64,000 nucleotides of DNA from Anaerosporobacter mobilis DSM 15930 (GTDB lineage: Bacteria; Bacillota; Clostridia; Lachnospirales; Lachnospiraceae), in NCBI RefSeq assembly GCF_900142955.1, contig NZ_FRCP01000005.1, positions 124,001 to 188,000 on the forward strand, written 5' to 3'. Positions 26,871 to 36,700 of the stretch are shown piece after piece (position 1 is the first letter of the stretch; the number at the start of each line of letters is the position of its first letter). The translations under genes were made by a program, and so were the position numbers. Under the pieces are notes generated by a model that was not told the DNA's origin, searched no databases, and saw only the letters and a list, made by a program, of their open reading frames with translations.

Positions 26871-26899
26871 ATTGTAATATAGAACGACTAATAATGCAA
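26871..26899 (-). promoter_or_regulatory. Promoter of the aspartate aminotransferase gene
   Basis: TTGCAT, 17 bases, TACAAT on the - strand, about 90 bases ahead of the start. Confidence 0.7.
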
Positions 26900-27134
26900 G
26901 TTTTTATTTGTTGTAATTCTTATTAAACAGACTTATTTGATCTACCACTTTAAATATCAGTGGTTTTATAGCAATCTCTTATTTTACTTATTAATATTTT
27001 GCAAGTTTACTACCATTTTATTGCATTTCCTTTGAAATGTTTCCTACTTTTTCATGAATGTTTCTTATGCGGTTGCTATATTCTAATATTACACTATTGA
27101 TTCGGATTATTAATGTTTTAAAAAGTGTCCACAC
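26900..27134. other. AT-rich intergenic stretch without a visible gene
   Basis: Only a small hairpin stands out, ACCACT/AGTGGT at about 26942-26962. There is no credible ribosome site with an open frame and no RNA gene that I recognise. Confidence 0.6.
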
Positions 27135-27140
27135 GCAAAA

Positions 27141-27176
27141 AAAGATATAGTGAAAATTAACTTTCACTATATCTTT
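27141..27176 (-). terminator. Terminator of rny
   Basis: AAAGATATAGTGAAA (27141-27155) pairs perfectly with TTTCACTATATCTTT (27162-27176). The - strand runs on into TTTTTTTGCG. Confidence 0.9.
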
Positions 27177-27193
27177 ATTATCATTACTTTACA

Positions 27194-28750
27194 CTATTTT
27201 GCGTAATCAATTACTCTTGATTCACGAATTACATTAACCTTAATTTGTCCTGGATACTCTAATTCTGACTCTATTTGTTTTGATAAGTCACGAGCAAGTA
27301 ATACCATATCAGCATCGCTGATTGCTTCAGGAACTACCATTACACGTACTTCCCTGCCGGCTTGTATTGCAAAAGACTTATCTACACCCTTAAAGCTATT
27401 CGTAATATCTTCTAATTGTTTTAATCTGTTAGTATAAGTTTCTAAAGTTTCTCTTCTTGCACCAGGTCTTGCAGCTGATATTGTATCTGCAGCTTGTACT
27501 ATACAAGCGATCAATGTTTCAGCTTCCACATCACCATGATGTGACTCTACTGCATTGATTACGATAGGGGATTCTTTGTATTTCCTACATAAATCAACGC
27601 CTATTTGAATATGTGAACCTTCCATTTCATGGTCGACAGATTTACCAATGTCATGTAATAATCCAGCTCTCTTAGCCATCTTAATATCTACACCGATTTC
27701 ACCAGCTAATAGTCCAGATAAATGTGCAACTTCAATTGAATGTTTCAAAGCATTCTGTCCATAACTCGTTCTGAACTTCATTTTACCTAAAAGTCTTACT
27801 AGTTCTGGGTGAATTCCATGAACACCAACTTCTAAAGTTGCTGCTTCACCTTCTTCACGAATCATAACTTCAACTTCTTTTTGTGCCTTTTCAACCATTT
27901 CTTCAATTCTAGCTGGATGAATACGTCCATCTACAATTAATTTCTCTAAAGCAATTCTAGCAACTTCTCTTCTAATAGGATCAAATCCTGATAAAATTAC
28001 AGCTTCTGGTGTATCATCAATAATTAAATCAACACCTGTCATAGTTTCTAAAGTACGGATATTACGTCCTTCACGCCCTATGATTCTACCTTTCATTTCA
28101 TCGTTTGGAAGTTGAACTACAGAAATAGTGCTTTCTGCTACATGGTCTGCAGCACATTTTTGGATAGCTGTAACAACATAATCTTTTGCTTTTTTATCAG
28201 CTTCCTCTTTTGCCTTACTTTCAAGTTCTTTTACTAACATAGCTGTTTCATGTTTTACTTCATCTTCAACAGTTTTTAAAAGATAATCTTTTGCTTGTTC
28301 GGAGGTCAGTCCAGAAATCTTCTCTAACTCCTGTAATCTTCTGTCATGAAGTTCTTCAACCTCTGCTCTCAACTTATCAAGTTCAGCTTCTTTTACAGAA
28401 AGTTTAGATTCTTTCTTTTCTAGTGCTTCAGTTTTTCTATCTAAAGTCTCTTCTTTAGTTAGAACACGCTTTTCGTAACGTTGTAAGTCTGCTCTTCGTT
28501 CCTTAGTTTCCTTCTCAAGCTCATTCTTAGTTCTTAAAGACTCTTCCTTTGCTTCAAGTAGGGCTTCTCGTTTCTTAGTTTCAGCTGTTTTCAAAGCTTC
28601 ATCTATGATTTCTCTTGCCTTATCTTCTGCATTGCCTACCTTTTCTTCATAAACTTTCTTTCTATAAGAAATAGCAGCAATCCATACAAGAGGAGCGACG
28701 ATTACCAAGGTAATAACAATAGCTAGTATTATTTTTACTAATTCTGGCAC
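27194..28750 (-). CDS. rny: Ribonuclease Y
   Basis: 518 residues, the membrane-bound endoribonuclease that starts mRNA decay in many Firmicutes. One N-terminal transmembrane helix (about 4-24), then a long charged coiled coil (about 30-195), a KH RNA-binding domain with DEMKGRIIGREGRNIR, and an HD domain with LKHSIEVAHLSGLLA and AGLLHDIGKSVDHE that holds the catalytic metal. The start is GTG, eight bases after AAGGAGG. Own promoter and terminator, so a single-gene unit behind recA-recX. Confidence 0.97.
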   Translation of the reverse strand: MPELVKIILAIVITLVIVAPLVWIAAISYRKKVYEEKVGNAEDKAREIIDEALKTAETKKREALLEAKEESLRTKNELEKETKERRADLQRYEKRVLTKEETLDRKTEALEKKESKLSVKEAELDKLRAEVEELHDRRLQELEKISGLTSEQAKDYLLKTVEDEVKHETAMLVKELESKAKEEADKKAKDYVVTAIQKCAADHVAESTISVVQLPNDEMKGRIIGREGRNIRTLETMTGVDLIIDDTPEAVILSGFDPIRREVARIALEKLIVDGRIHPARIEEMVEKAQKEVEVMIREEGEAATLEVGVHGIHPELVRLLGKMKFRTSYGQNALKHSIEVAHLSGLLAGEIGVDIKMAKRAGLLHDIGKSVDHEMEGSHIQIGVDLCRKYKESPIVINAVESHHGDVEAETLIACIVQAADTISAARPGARRETLETYTNRLKQLEDITNSFKGVDKSFAIQAGREVRVMVVPEAISDADMVLLARDLSKQIESELEYPGQIKVNVIRESRVIDYAK

Positions 28751-28799
28751 AGGAGCACCTCCTTATTCAATTTTCATTGTACGTTAATACAACACTTAA

Positions 28800-28828
28800 A
28801 TTTTATACTGTTTTAGATTGGATGTCAA
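28800..28828 (-). promoter_or_regulatory. Promoter of rny
   Basis: TTGACA, 17 bases, TAAAAT on the - strand, about 45 bases ahead of the GTG start. Confidence 0.8.
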
Positions 28829-28951
28829 GTATCGTTCTAACAATTTTATGCAAAATGTATAAATTTCGAGTAAATAAATGTTTTTTTTCATTTTATTTGT
28901 AATTATGTAATTTACTATCTCCATAAGAAAAATACAACCAAAAATAAAGAA

Positions 28952-28991
28952 AAGTCTAGTTATGGAATAATTTATTCCACAATCTAGACTT
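28952..28991 (-). terminator. Terminator of recA-recX
   Basis: AAGTCTAG and CTAGACTT form the outer stem, TGGAATAA and TTATTCCA the inner stem, with an internal bulge. The - strand continues TTCTTTATTTT. It lies directly behind the recX stop. Confidence 0.88.
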
Positions 28992-28996
28992 CCCTA

Positions 28997-29599
28997 TTAG
29001 AACGAAATATATTCATGTATTTCCTGTGAAGAAAAGCCTTTTCGATAAAGATAAGCTCCTACCTTACGTTTTTCATCAACTGTAAGTTCCTCAATACGTT
29101 CTAATGAACCAATCTTTTTAATTATTGCACGTACAAGGGCATTGCTTTCATTACTATATTCTTCCTCAAAAGCAATAGTAATATATTCCTTGCATACCCC
29201 TTTTTGTTGTAGTGTGAATTCAATCTGCTTACGGCTTTGCGTATCTTTCTTGTATCTTACATAATTCCTTGCATAACGTTCATCATCTATATATCCATAA
29301 CCAATTACATACTCAAGTGCATCATTAATAGCCTTTTGCGGATAATATAGTTTTGCAAGTTTATCACGTAATCCCTTTTCTGAATAATCCATCGATTTAA
29401 GTAAAAGCATTGCTTTCATCTTTGCTCTTCTTAGAACGATATCTTTATAGATTTTTTCAAGCTCTTCTGGCGTAATTTCCATCTGCTCTTCTAACTTGTG
29501 TTTTCTAATATCCGTAACATATAGTAGGAGTTGGAATTCTTCCTCTATATATATCCGATACCTCTTCTTGTCGATCTGTTCTATCTTTGTAAGAATCAT
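28997..29599 (-). CDS. recX: Regulatory protein RecX
   Basis: 200 residues, helical repeats of the RecX family, which binds RecA filaments and limits strand exchange. Characteristic segments are LLKSMDYSEKGLRDKLAKLYY, VIGYGYIDDERYARNYVRYK and SRKQIEFTLQQKGV. Only two bases separate the recA stop from the ATG, and the ribosome site is weak, so translation is probably coupled to recA. Confidence 0.94.
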   Translation of the reverse strand: MILTKIEQIDKKRYRIYIEEEFQLLLYVTDIRKHKLEEQMEITPEELEKIYKDIVLRRAKMKAMLLLKSMDYSEKGLRDKLAKLYYPQKAINDALEYVIGYGYIDDERYARNYVRYKKDTQSRKQIEFTLQQKGVCKEYITIAFEEEYSNESNALVRAIIKKIGSLERIEELTVDEKRKVGAYLYRKGFSSQEIHEYISF

Positions 29600-29601
29600 T
29601 C

Positions 29602-30654
29602 TTATTCTTCGTCCATATCCTTATTAACGTCATCAACTTTACTTGTAACAGTAGCTGCACCATCCAGATTGAATTTTTCACGAACTTGTTGTTTAATTTC
29701 TTCAAATATATCTGGATTTTCTTTTAGATATAATTTGGAGTTTTCTCTACCTTGACCAATCTTAGCATCATTGTAAGCATACCATGCACCGCTCTTAACA
29801 ACAATCCCTTCGTTGGCAGCAAGGTCAAGTACATCACCTTCTCTTGAAATTCCCTGTCCAAACATAATATCAAATTCAGCTTCCTTGAATGGAGGTGCAA
29901 TCTTATTCTTAACTACTTTAATTCTTGTACGGTTACCTACGATTTCTCCACCTTGTTTTAACGCTTCAATTCTACGTACGTCCAGACGGATTGATGAATA
30001 GAATTTTAACGCTCTACCACCTGTAGTTGTTTCAGGGCTACCAAACATTACACCCACTTTTTCACGTAACTGGTTGATAAAGATAACAATACAATTAGAT
30101 TTACTGATTACAGCTGTTAACTTACGTAACGCTTGTGACATAAGTCTTGCTTGTAAACCTACGTGACTGTCTCCCATATCACCATCAATTTCAGCCTTAG
30201 GTACTAACGCAGCAACAGAATCGACAATTACGATATCAACGGCACCAGAACGAACCATTGTCTCTGTAATCTCTAATGCTTGTTCCCCATTATCCGGTTG
30301 TGAGATATATAAATTATCAATATCAACACCGATATTCTTAGCATATGCTGGGTCAAGAGCATGTTCCGCATCGATGAAACCAGCAATACCACCTCTGTTT
30401 TGAACTTCAGCAACCATGTGTAAAGCTACTGTAGTCTTACCACTTGATTCTGGTCCATATACCTCTACGATTCTTCCTCTTGGTATTCCACCAAGACCTA
30501 ATGCAATGTCAAGACTTAATGCACCCGTAGGCACTGTTTCTATATTCATATGAGCACTTGTATCACCAAGTTTCATAACAGATCCTTTACCATATTGTTT
30601 TTCAATTTGAGCCAATGCAGACTCTAATGCTTTTAATTTATTTTCATCTCTCAT
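29602..30654 (-). CDS. recA: Recombinase RecA
   Basis: 350 residues. RecA forms filaments on single-stranded DNA, drives homologous recombination and triggers LexA self-cleavage. Walker A is GPESSGKT (67-74), Walker B VDIVIVDSVAAL, the L1/L2 loops include GDSHVGLQARLMSQALRKL, and INQLREKVGVMFGSPETTTG is intact. The C-terminus is acidic (KVDDVNKDMDEE). GGAGAG precedes the ATG. A near-consensus promoter with a LexA box just downstream of its -10 shows SOS control. recX follows in the same transcript. Confidence 0.99.
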   Translation of the reverse strand: MRDENKLKALESALAQIEKQYGKGSVMKLGDTSAHMNIETVPTGALSLDIALGLGGIPRGRIVEVYGPESSGKTTVALHMVAEVQNRGGIAGFIDAEHALDPAYAKNIGVDIDNLYISQPDNGEQALEITETMVRSGAVDIVIVDSVAALVPKAEIDGDMGDSHVGLQARLMSQALRKLTAVISKSNCIVIFINQLREKVGVMFGSPETTTGGRALKFYSSIRLDVRRIEALKQGGEIVGNRTRIKVVKNKIAPPFKEAEFDIMFGQGISREGDVLDLAANEGIVVKSGAWYAYNDAKIGQGRENSKLYLKENPDIFEEIKQQVREKFNLDGAATVTSKVDDVNKDMDEE

Positions 30655-30675
30655 TATTATCTCTCCTTTATGTAG

Positions 30676-30689
30676 CGAACTAATGTTCT
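30676..30689 (-). promoter_or_regulatory. LexA (SOS/Cheo) box of recA
   Basis: CGAACTAATGTTCT contains GAAC-N4-GTTC, the Gram-positive LexA operator core, and lies 12 bases past the -10 of the recA promoter, in the initially transcribed region, where bound LexA would block initiation. Confidence 0.88.
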
Positions 30690-30701
30690 TTTACTATCAA
30701 T

Positions 30702-30730
30702 ATAGTACCGTATTTTCAAACTTATGTCAA
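30702..30730 (-). promoter_or_regulatory. Promoter of recA
   Basis: TTGACA, 17 bases, TACTAT on the - strand, 48 bases ahead of the start codon and directly before the LexA box. Confidence 0.88.
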
Positions 30731-31177
30731 CTGTAATATCACTTCCTTTTTCTGTTTTTTGTAAGTTCTTACTGGCTAATAATAATATTTTACGAAACAC
30801 ACCTCCAAACTACGCTTTAAACTTGTACTACACAAAACAATAGAACTTAATTACCTTAAGGTTTAAGTTTTTAAATACATATCATTAAAATAGTGGGGTA
30901 TCTAATTAGTGTGGTAATATAGGATTTTTCATTGTAATTCCTGATTAAGAATTTAAACTCAGATTATTAGCAAGATTTCAGACTATAAGTTCTAGAATTT
31001 ATGAATATAATAATTATACCATACAGTTATTAATGTGTAAACATATATTTCCATTCCTTTTATAAATTACAGTTTATAATTTAGTATACTTAGTTTTTAG
31101 ATTATTATTTTCTAATATTTTCAACCATGTTTTTACAAGTATATTGAACTTCCATCGATACTCGATATCAGTAATAC
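30731..31177. other. Long AT-rich intergenic stretch upstream of recA
   Basis: About 450 bases with no credible gene. A 26-base dyad, AACTTAA-N2-ACCTTAAGGT-TTAAGTT, lies at 30844-30869, and a GTAAGTTCTTAC palindrome near 30761. A GGAGGTG-like ribosome site near 30800 (- strand) has no usable frame after it, perhaps the trace of a lost gene. Confidence 0.5.
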
Positions 31178-31216
31178 AAACCCCTAGGTTATAGTTAAAC
31201 TATACTCTAGGGGTTT
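31178..31216 (-). terminator. Terminator of ilvA
   Basis: AAACCCCTAG (31178-31187) pairs with CTAGGGGTTT (31207-31216); TATAGTT/AACTATA extends the stem inside. It lies 34 bases behind the ilvA stop. Confidence 0.85.
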
Positions 31217-31249
31217 ATTAATACTAAAATTTCTTTATTATCATAGTTT

Positions 31250-32470
31250 CTAGCTGTACATACTCTTTGGTTTCACAATCTTTGGATCATATCCATGCTT
31301 CTTCAACGCACTTACTATCTTCTCTTTATGGTCATGTCCATAAGCTTCCATTGTAATCTCTAATTCTACCGCGCTATTACGGTTAATACTTACGAATTGA
31401 TTATGCTCTAATTTAATGATATTGCCTTGTTCCTTTGCAATTACAGATGCAACATTAACAAGTTCCCCTGGACGATCTGGAAGTTGTACCGTTACTGTGA
31501 ATACTCTTTCACGTTCGATTAAACCATGTTGTACAATTGATGCCACCGTTATAACGTCCATGTTACCACCACTAAGGATGGAAACTACTTTCTTATTCTT
31601 GCAGTCAAGGTGCTTTAATGCTGCAACGGTTAGTAATCCAGAATTCTCAACTACCATCTTATGATTTTCAATCATATCTAGGAATGCTACAATTAGTTCA
31701 TGATCATCTATAGTAATGATCTCATCTATATTATTTTGTATGTATGAAAAGATATTACTTCCTGGTGTCTTAACTGCAGTACCATCTGCAATTGTATCAA
31801 TTTCTGGTAATGTAACTACATGACCTGCTTTTACAGATTCCTGCATACAATTAGCACCTGCTGGTTCAACACCAATCACTTTGATATTCGGATTTAGTAG
31901 TTTTGCTAATGTTGATACCCCTGCTGCTAAACCACCACCACCAATTGGTACTAATATGATATCTACTGTTGGTAAGTCTTTGAAGATCTCCATTGCAATT
32001 GTTCCTTGACCTGTTGCAACTACCTCATCATCAAATGGATGAATAAATGTATATCCTTTTTCTTTCGCCAGTTTACACGCATGTTGATATGCATCATCAT
32101 ATACATTACCATGCAGTACAACGTCTGCACCATAGCTCTTTGTTCGATTTACCTTAATTAGAGGTGTAGTAGTTGGCATTACGATCGTAGCTTTTGCATT
32201 ATACAGTTTTGCTGCATAGGCAACACCTTGGGCATGATTACCTGCAGATGCTGTAATTAACCCTTTCTCTCTTTCTTCCTTTGTTAAAGTACTAATCTTG
32301 TAATACGCTCCTCTAACTTTATATGCTCCAGTAAACTGCATGTTTTCTGGTTTTAAATAAACTTTATTACCAGTTGTGTCTGAAAAATAGTCACTATAAA
32401 CAAGTTTTGTTCGAAGGATTACTTTTTTGACCGCTTCGGTCGCTTCTTCAAATTTCTCCAATGTCATCAT
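31250..32470 (-). CDS. ilvA: Threonine ammonia-lyase (threonine dehydratase)
   Basis: 406 residues. It deaminates threonine to 2-oxobutyrate with PLP. The Schiff-base lysine is in FTGAYKVRGAYYK, the glycine-rich phosphate loop is PIGGGGLAAG, and SILSGGNMD is near the end of the catalytic domain. A C-terminal ACT domain (VTVQLPDRPGELVNVASVIA) suggests allosteric control. The single ACT domain and length resemble the TdcB/YgxK-type catabolic enzymes more than the long IlvA; a biosynthetic role is also possible. AAAGGAG sets the start at 32470; the frame is open to 32521. Confidence 0.93.
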   Translation of the reverse strand: MMTLEKFEEATEAVKKVILRTKLVYSDYFSDTTGNKVYLKPENMQFTGAYKVRGAYYKISTLTKEEREKGLITASAGNHAQGVAYAAKLYNAKATIVMPTTTPLIKVNRTKSYGADVVLHGNVYDDAYQHACKLAKEKGYTFIHPFDDEVVATGQGTIAMEIFKDLPTVDIILVPIGGGGLAAGVSTLAKLLNPNIKVIGVEPAGANCMQESVKAGHVVTLPEIDTIADGTAVKTPGSNIFSYIQNNIDEIITIDDHELIVAFLDMIENHKMVVENSGLLTVAALKHLDCKNKKVVSILSGGNMDVITVASIVQHGLIERERVFTVTVQLPDRPGELVNVASVIAKEQGNIIKLEHNQFVSINRNSAVELEITMEAYGHDHKEKIVSALKKHGYDPKIVKPKSMYS

Positions 32471-32529
32471 AGTTTTGTCTCCTTTGTTTACATTCAAAAT
32501 AGCTCTGTTCAAATTCATCACTTTAAACT

Positions 32530-32557
32530 ATGATAACACGATTTTATTATCTGTCAA
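32530..32557 (-). promoter_or_regulatory. Promoter of ilvA
   Basis: TTGACA, 16 bases, TATCAT on the - strand, 60 bases ahead of the start. No T-box or leader peptide is apparent. Confidence 0.7.
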
Positions 32558-32655
32558 GTTATTTGTCCGTCCTACGGATTGCTTTGTATCCATTCCAAAG
32601 ACAGTTAAAAATCCCCTTAAAGCACATAAAACGGGTAAAAACCAACGGATGCACG

Positions 32656-32744
32656 AAAGAAGTTTCAAACTAGTATAACTAAATCAGAATACTTATATTC
32701 CAATTTCGTATAGTCAAATATTTCTACTAATTTGAAACTTCTTT
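32656..32744 (-). terminator. Long-loop hairpin downstream of ftsY
   Basis: AAAGAAGTTTCAAACTAGTA (32656-32675) pairs with TACTAATTTGAAACTTCTTT (32725-32744), 18-19 pairs, with a 49-base loop. It probably ends the plsX-acpP-rnc-smc-ftsY transcript; the loop is unusually large for a simple terminator. Confidence 0.7.
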
Positions 32745-32778
32745 ATTATCAGAACAATTATTATATAAATATAATAAC

Positions 32779-33717
32779 TTACGCTTGTTCCTCATTGTTT
32801 GTAAAGAGAGCATTTACAAATTCGTCCGCGTTGAATTTTTGTAAATCGTCTATCTTCTCACCAATACCAATGTATTTGACTGGAATTCCAAGTTCCGATT
32901 GAATTGCTATCGCTATTCCACCTTTTGCAGTTCCATCTAACTTTGTTAAGATGATACCATTAATATCCGCAACTTCACTAAACTGTTTGGCTTGTGCAAG
33001 TGCATTCTGGCCAGTTGTTCCATCTAGCACTACTAAAGTTTCTTTATGCGCATCTGGGTATTCGCGGTCAATAACACGACTAATCTTACGAAGTTCTTCC
33101 ATTAGGTTCTTCTTGTTATGAAGACGCCCTGCTGTATCACAAAGTAATACGTCTGTGTTTCTAGCCTTCGCAGCGGTAACGGCATCATAGATTACTGCCG
33201 CTGGATCTGAACCTTCGCTTTGAGCAATAATCTCTACATTAGCACGGTTTGCCCATTCCGTAAGCTGTTCAATTGCTGCCGCACGGAACGTATCTGCTGC
33301 GGCTACCATAACTTTCTTACCACTATCCTTTAATTGACCTGCTAATTTACCAACTGACGTTGTTTTACCAACACCGTTTACTCCAATTAAAAGGATAATT
33401 GATTTTTGATTTTCAAAATCATAAGCCGTTTCATCAACTGACATTTGCTCCTTAATACTTTCTATCAATAATTGCTTACATTGGCTTGGTTCTTTGATCT
33501 TTTGTTCCTTTACTTTCTCCTGAAGGTTTTCAATAATTGCTGTTGTCGTGTTAATACCTAAGTCAGCCATAATTAAAATCTCTTCTAATTCTTCATAGAA
33601 GTCTTCATCAATACTTGAAAAACCTTTGAAGATATTATCAATACCCGATATGATATTGTTTCTTGTCTTAGTAAGACCAGATACTAGTCGGCTAAAAAAG
33701 CCCTTCTTTTCTCCCAT
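32779..33717 (-). CDS. ftsY: Signal recognition particle receptor FtsY
   Basis: 312 residues, so it lacks the long acidic A domain of E. coli FtsY, as is usual in Firmicutes. The N domain is helical; the G domain shows GVNGVGKTT (112-120), DTFRAAAIEQL, DTAGRLHNKKNLMEEL and TKLDGTAKGG. It docks SRP-ribosome complexes at the membrane for co-translational insertion. GAGGTG precedes the ATG. It follows smc by 23 bases, in the conserved rnc-smc-ftsY order. Confidence 0.98.
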   Translation of the reverse strand: MGEKKGFFSRLVSGLTKTRNNIISGIDNIFKGFSSIDEDFYEELEEILIMADLGINTTTAIIENLQEKVKEQKIKEPSQCKQLLIESIKEQMSVDETAYDFENQKSIILLIGVNGVGKTTSVGKLAGQLKDSGKKVMVAAADTFRAAAIEQLTEWANRANVEIIAQSEGSDPAAVIYDAVTAAKARNTDVLLCDTAGRLHNKKNLMEELRKISRVIDREYPDAHKETLVVLDGTTGQNALAQAKQFSEVADINGIILTKLDGTAKGGIAIAIQSELGIPVKYIGIGEKIDDLQKFNADEFVNALFTNNEEQA

Positions 33718-33740
33718 ATATTACACCTCTATTATTCCTA

Positions 33741-36700
33741 TTATATTTGTTCTTTTTTGTCTTCCAATTCCCCTTCGATAAGATTTACCGATACAAGAGT
33801 GGAAACACCTTTCTCCTGCATAGTAACACCATAAAGGGTATCTGCACTTGCCATAGTTCCTCTTCTATGAGTAATTACTATGAATTGTGTATGCGTTGTT
33901 AATTTGTGTAGATACTTGGCATATCTCTTAACGTTGGCATCATCAAGAGCAGCTTCAATTTCATCTAGTAAACAAAATGGAGATGGCTTCAAATTCTGTA
34001 TTGCAAATAGTAACGAGATGGCTGTAAGTGCTTTCTCCCCACCTGAAAGTTGCATCATATTCTGTAGCTTCTTACCAGGAGGTTGTGCAATAATACGAAT
34101 ACCTGCTTCTAGGATATCCTCACCCTCCATTAATTCAAGGGTACCTTTTCCTCCTCCGAATAACTCTTTGAATACAAGGTCAAACTGACTTCGAATTTCA
34201 GCAAATTTTTCATTGAATTGTTTTCTCATCTCAATATCTAATTCTTCGATAATTTTCTTCAGCACTTCTTCTGCTTCAATCAAATCATCATGTTGTGTCT
34301 TCAGTAATTCATAACGCTCTAATAGATTCTTATAATCTTCAATCGCATTAACGTTAACATCACCAAGTGATTTGATTTTTTGTTTCAAGTTTTGAATCAT
34401 CTTCTTCATCTGAGTAATATCATCATATTCCTCATTCTTCTTAGCAAGTGCTATACTATATGTCAATTCATATTCTTGCCACATGTAGTTAACTTGAGTA
34501 TCTAACTGCTCCATTAACTTTTCTCTTTGTCCAGTTAGACGATAACTTTCTTTATCTAATTCATTCACCATATTAGATAATTCTTCTCGTCTAGCAAGAA
34601 ACGCCTTATGGTCTTTTGATAGCTTCTCTTTCTTTGCAACCATTTCCTCTAAATCTTTTGTTAATGATTTGATTAATTTTTCATCATTCTCAAGTTGACT
34701 CTTTGTGTTATTCGTTAATTCAACTCTTGAATCCATGTGTTGCTTAGCTTGTGATAATTTAGATAGGATTTCTTGTAACTCATCCTTTAGCTTATCAATC
34801 TCGGCTTTTACACGCTTTATATTCTCTACAACGTATTGATTTTGTTGTTCTAATGATGAACAATCTAATTTTATGGAAGCAACTTTGTCATTACATGCTT
34901 TTTCTAACAGTTTCTTCTCTTCTAACTGTTTTGCATAATCAGCCATCATAGCTTCTGCTTCTTTACTCTTAGATTGATTTTCTTCTTGGATTTCTCTTAA
35001 CTGTTTTACTGCACTCTTTAATTCTAGTGCTTGATTATCAATTTCAGTACTTTCTTTCTTTATTTCAATATAAAGAGCATGGATTTCTTGCTTCTTACTT
35101 TCGATTTGTTGCATCTGCATCTTAACCGTATTTTGTGAAAGAGAGAGTTCTTGTAATTTCGTTTTATTTGATTCATATATATTACGATAATTTTCTCTAT
35201 CTTTCTTACATGTTTCAACAAATGTAGCATTTTCTTTCATCTGATTTGATATAGCTGTTACTTTTGATTCAATCTCATCAATTTCTCTACGTCTACTTAA
35301 TAGATTACTATTGTTCTTATAGGAACCACCAGACATTGAACCACCAGGACTAAGCAATTCACCTTCTACCGTAACAATTCGAAGGGAATAATTATATCTT
35401 TTTGCTAAGGCAATTGCGTTATTAATTGTATCAACAACAACGATTCTTCCTAACAGATATTCTACTAATCCATCATACTTCTTATCATGCTCAACTAGAG
35501 AATTAGCTAAACCGATAACCCCTTGTTCCTTAAGCACATTGTTATCTTTGAAGCCACCTCTACTACTAACAGAAGTAAGTGGTAAGAAGGTTGCCCTACC
35601 AAACTTATTTTTCTTAAGGTGATCAATCAGACTCTTAGCCGTTACTTCATTATCCGTAACGATATTCTGAATACTACCACCAAGTGCAATTTCAACTGCT
35701 GTCTCATACTCTTTCTTAACCTTGATTATATCCGCAACGACACCCTCAATACCTGGGTTTGACTGCTTTAACTCCATAATCTTTCGGATACTATTACCAT
35801 ATCCTTCGTAACGTTCCGTCATATTCTTTAAGGAGTCCATTCGGGATTTTTCTTGGTGATACTTCTGTTGAAGATCACGGTATTCCTCTTCTTTTCCCTT
35901 AATATTATTCTGTAAATCACGAAGTTTATTCTCAACATCTGTATTTTTATCTCGAATCTCTTGAAGCTGCGACTCTATGTCTTGTGCCAATGCTTGCTTT
36001 TCACTCCACTCTATTTCTAGAAGGGATTCATTACTCTTATTCTTTAATATTCGTTGGTTTAATGCAGCTTTTCCAATACTACTCTGTTCAAGTATTGTTT
36101 CATACTTTTGAATCTCGGCTTTACGATTTGCATTCTCTTCCATGTAATGATATATCTTCGAGTTACACTCATCAATTGCATTCGTAATAGACGTAATCTC
36201 TGTTTGGATATTCTCTAACTCTGTATATGTTTCACCTTGAACATCATCAAAGGAATCAAGTTTTTCATCTAAAGAGCTTTTTTGTTCATAGTAAGTTTTT
36301 AATTGAGCCTCTTTATCCTCTAATTCTTTATTAACAGCATTAATACGTTCTTGATAATGTTCTCTGTTTTGCTCCGAAGCAGTGATTTGTTCCTTATATA
36401 CCTTTATGTCGCCTTCTAACTTTTCTTTATGTAGACGATAGTTATTAAGATCCATCTTCTTTTCGTCTAAAGCAGTATCAAATTCTTCAATCTGGGCCTC
36501 TATCTTCTCATATTCCTCTTTCGTTTGATCAAAGGAATTCTTCGAACGATCTAAATCGCCAGCTGCAATTTGTAATTTTTCGTCAACATTTTTTTGTTCT
36601 TCTAGAATTCTCTCATATTCAATTAAGAACATATTAACATCTAATGTTTTCAGTTCTTCACGATATTTAAGGTATTCTTTTGCAACAATAGCTTGTTTCT

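Noticed and set aside
31250..32470. Serine racemase or cystathionine synthase as alternative for the PLP enzyme.
   Set aside because: The C-terminal ACT domain and the SGGNMD/GGGGLAAG pattern fit threonine ammonia-lyase.
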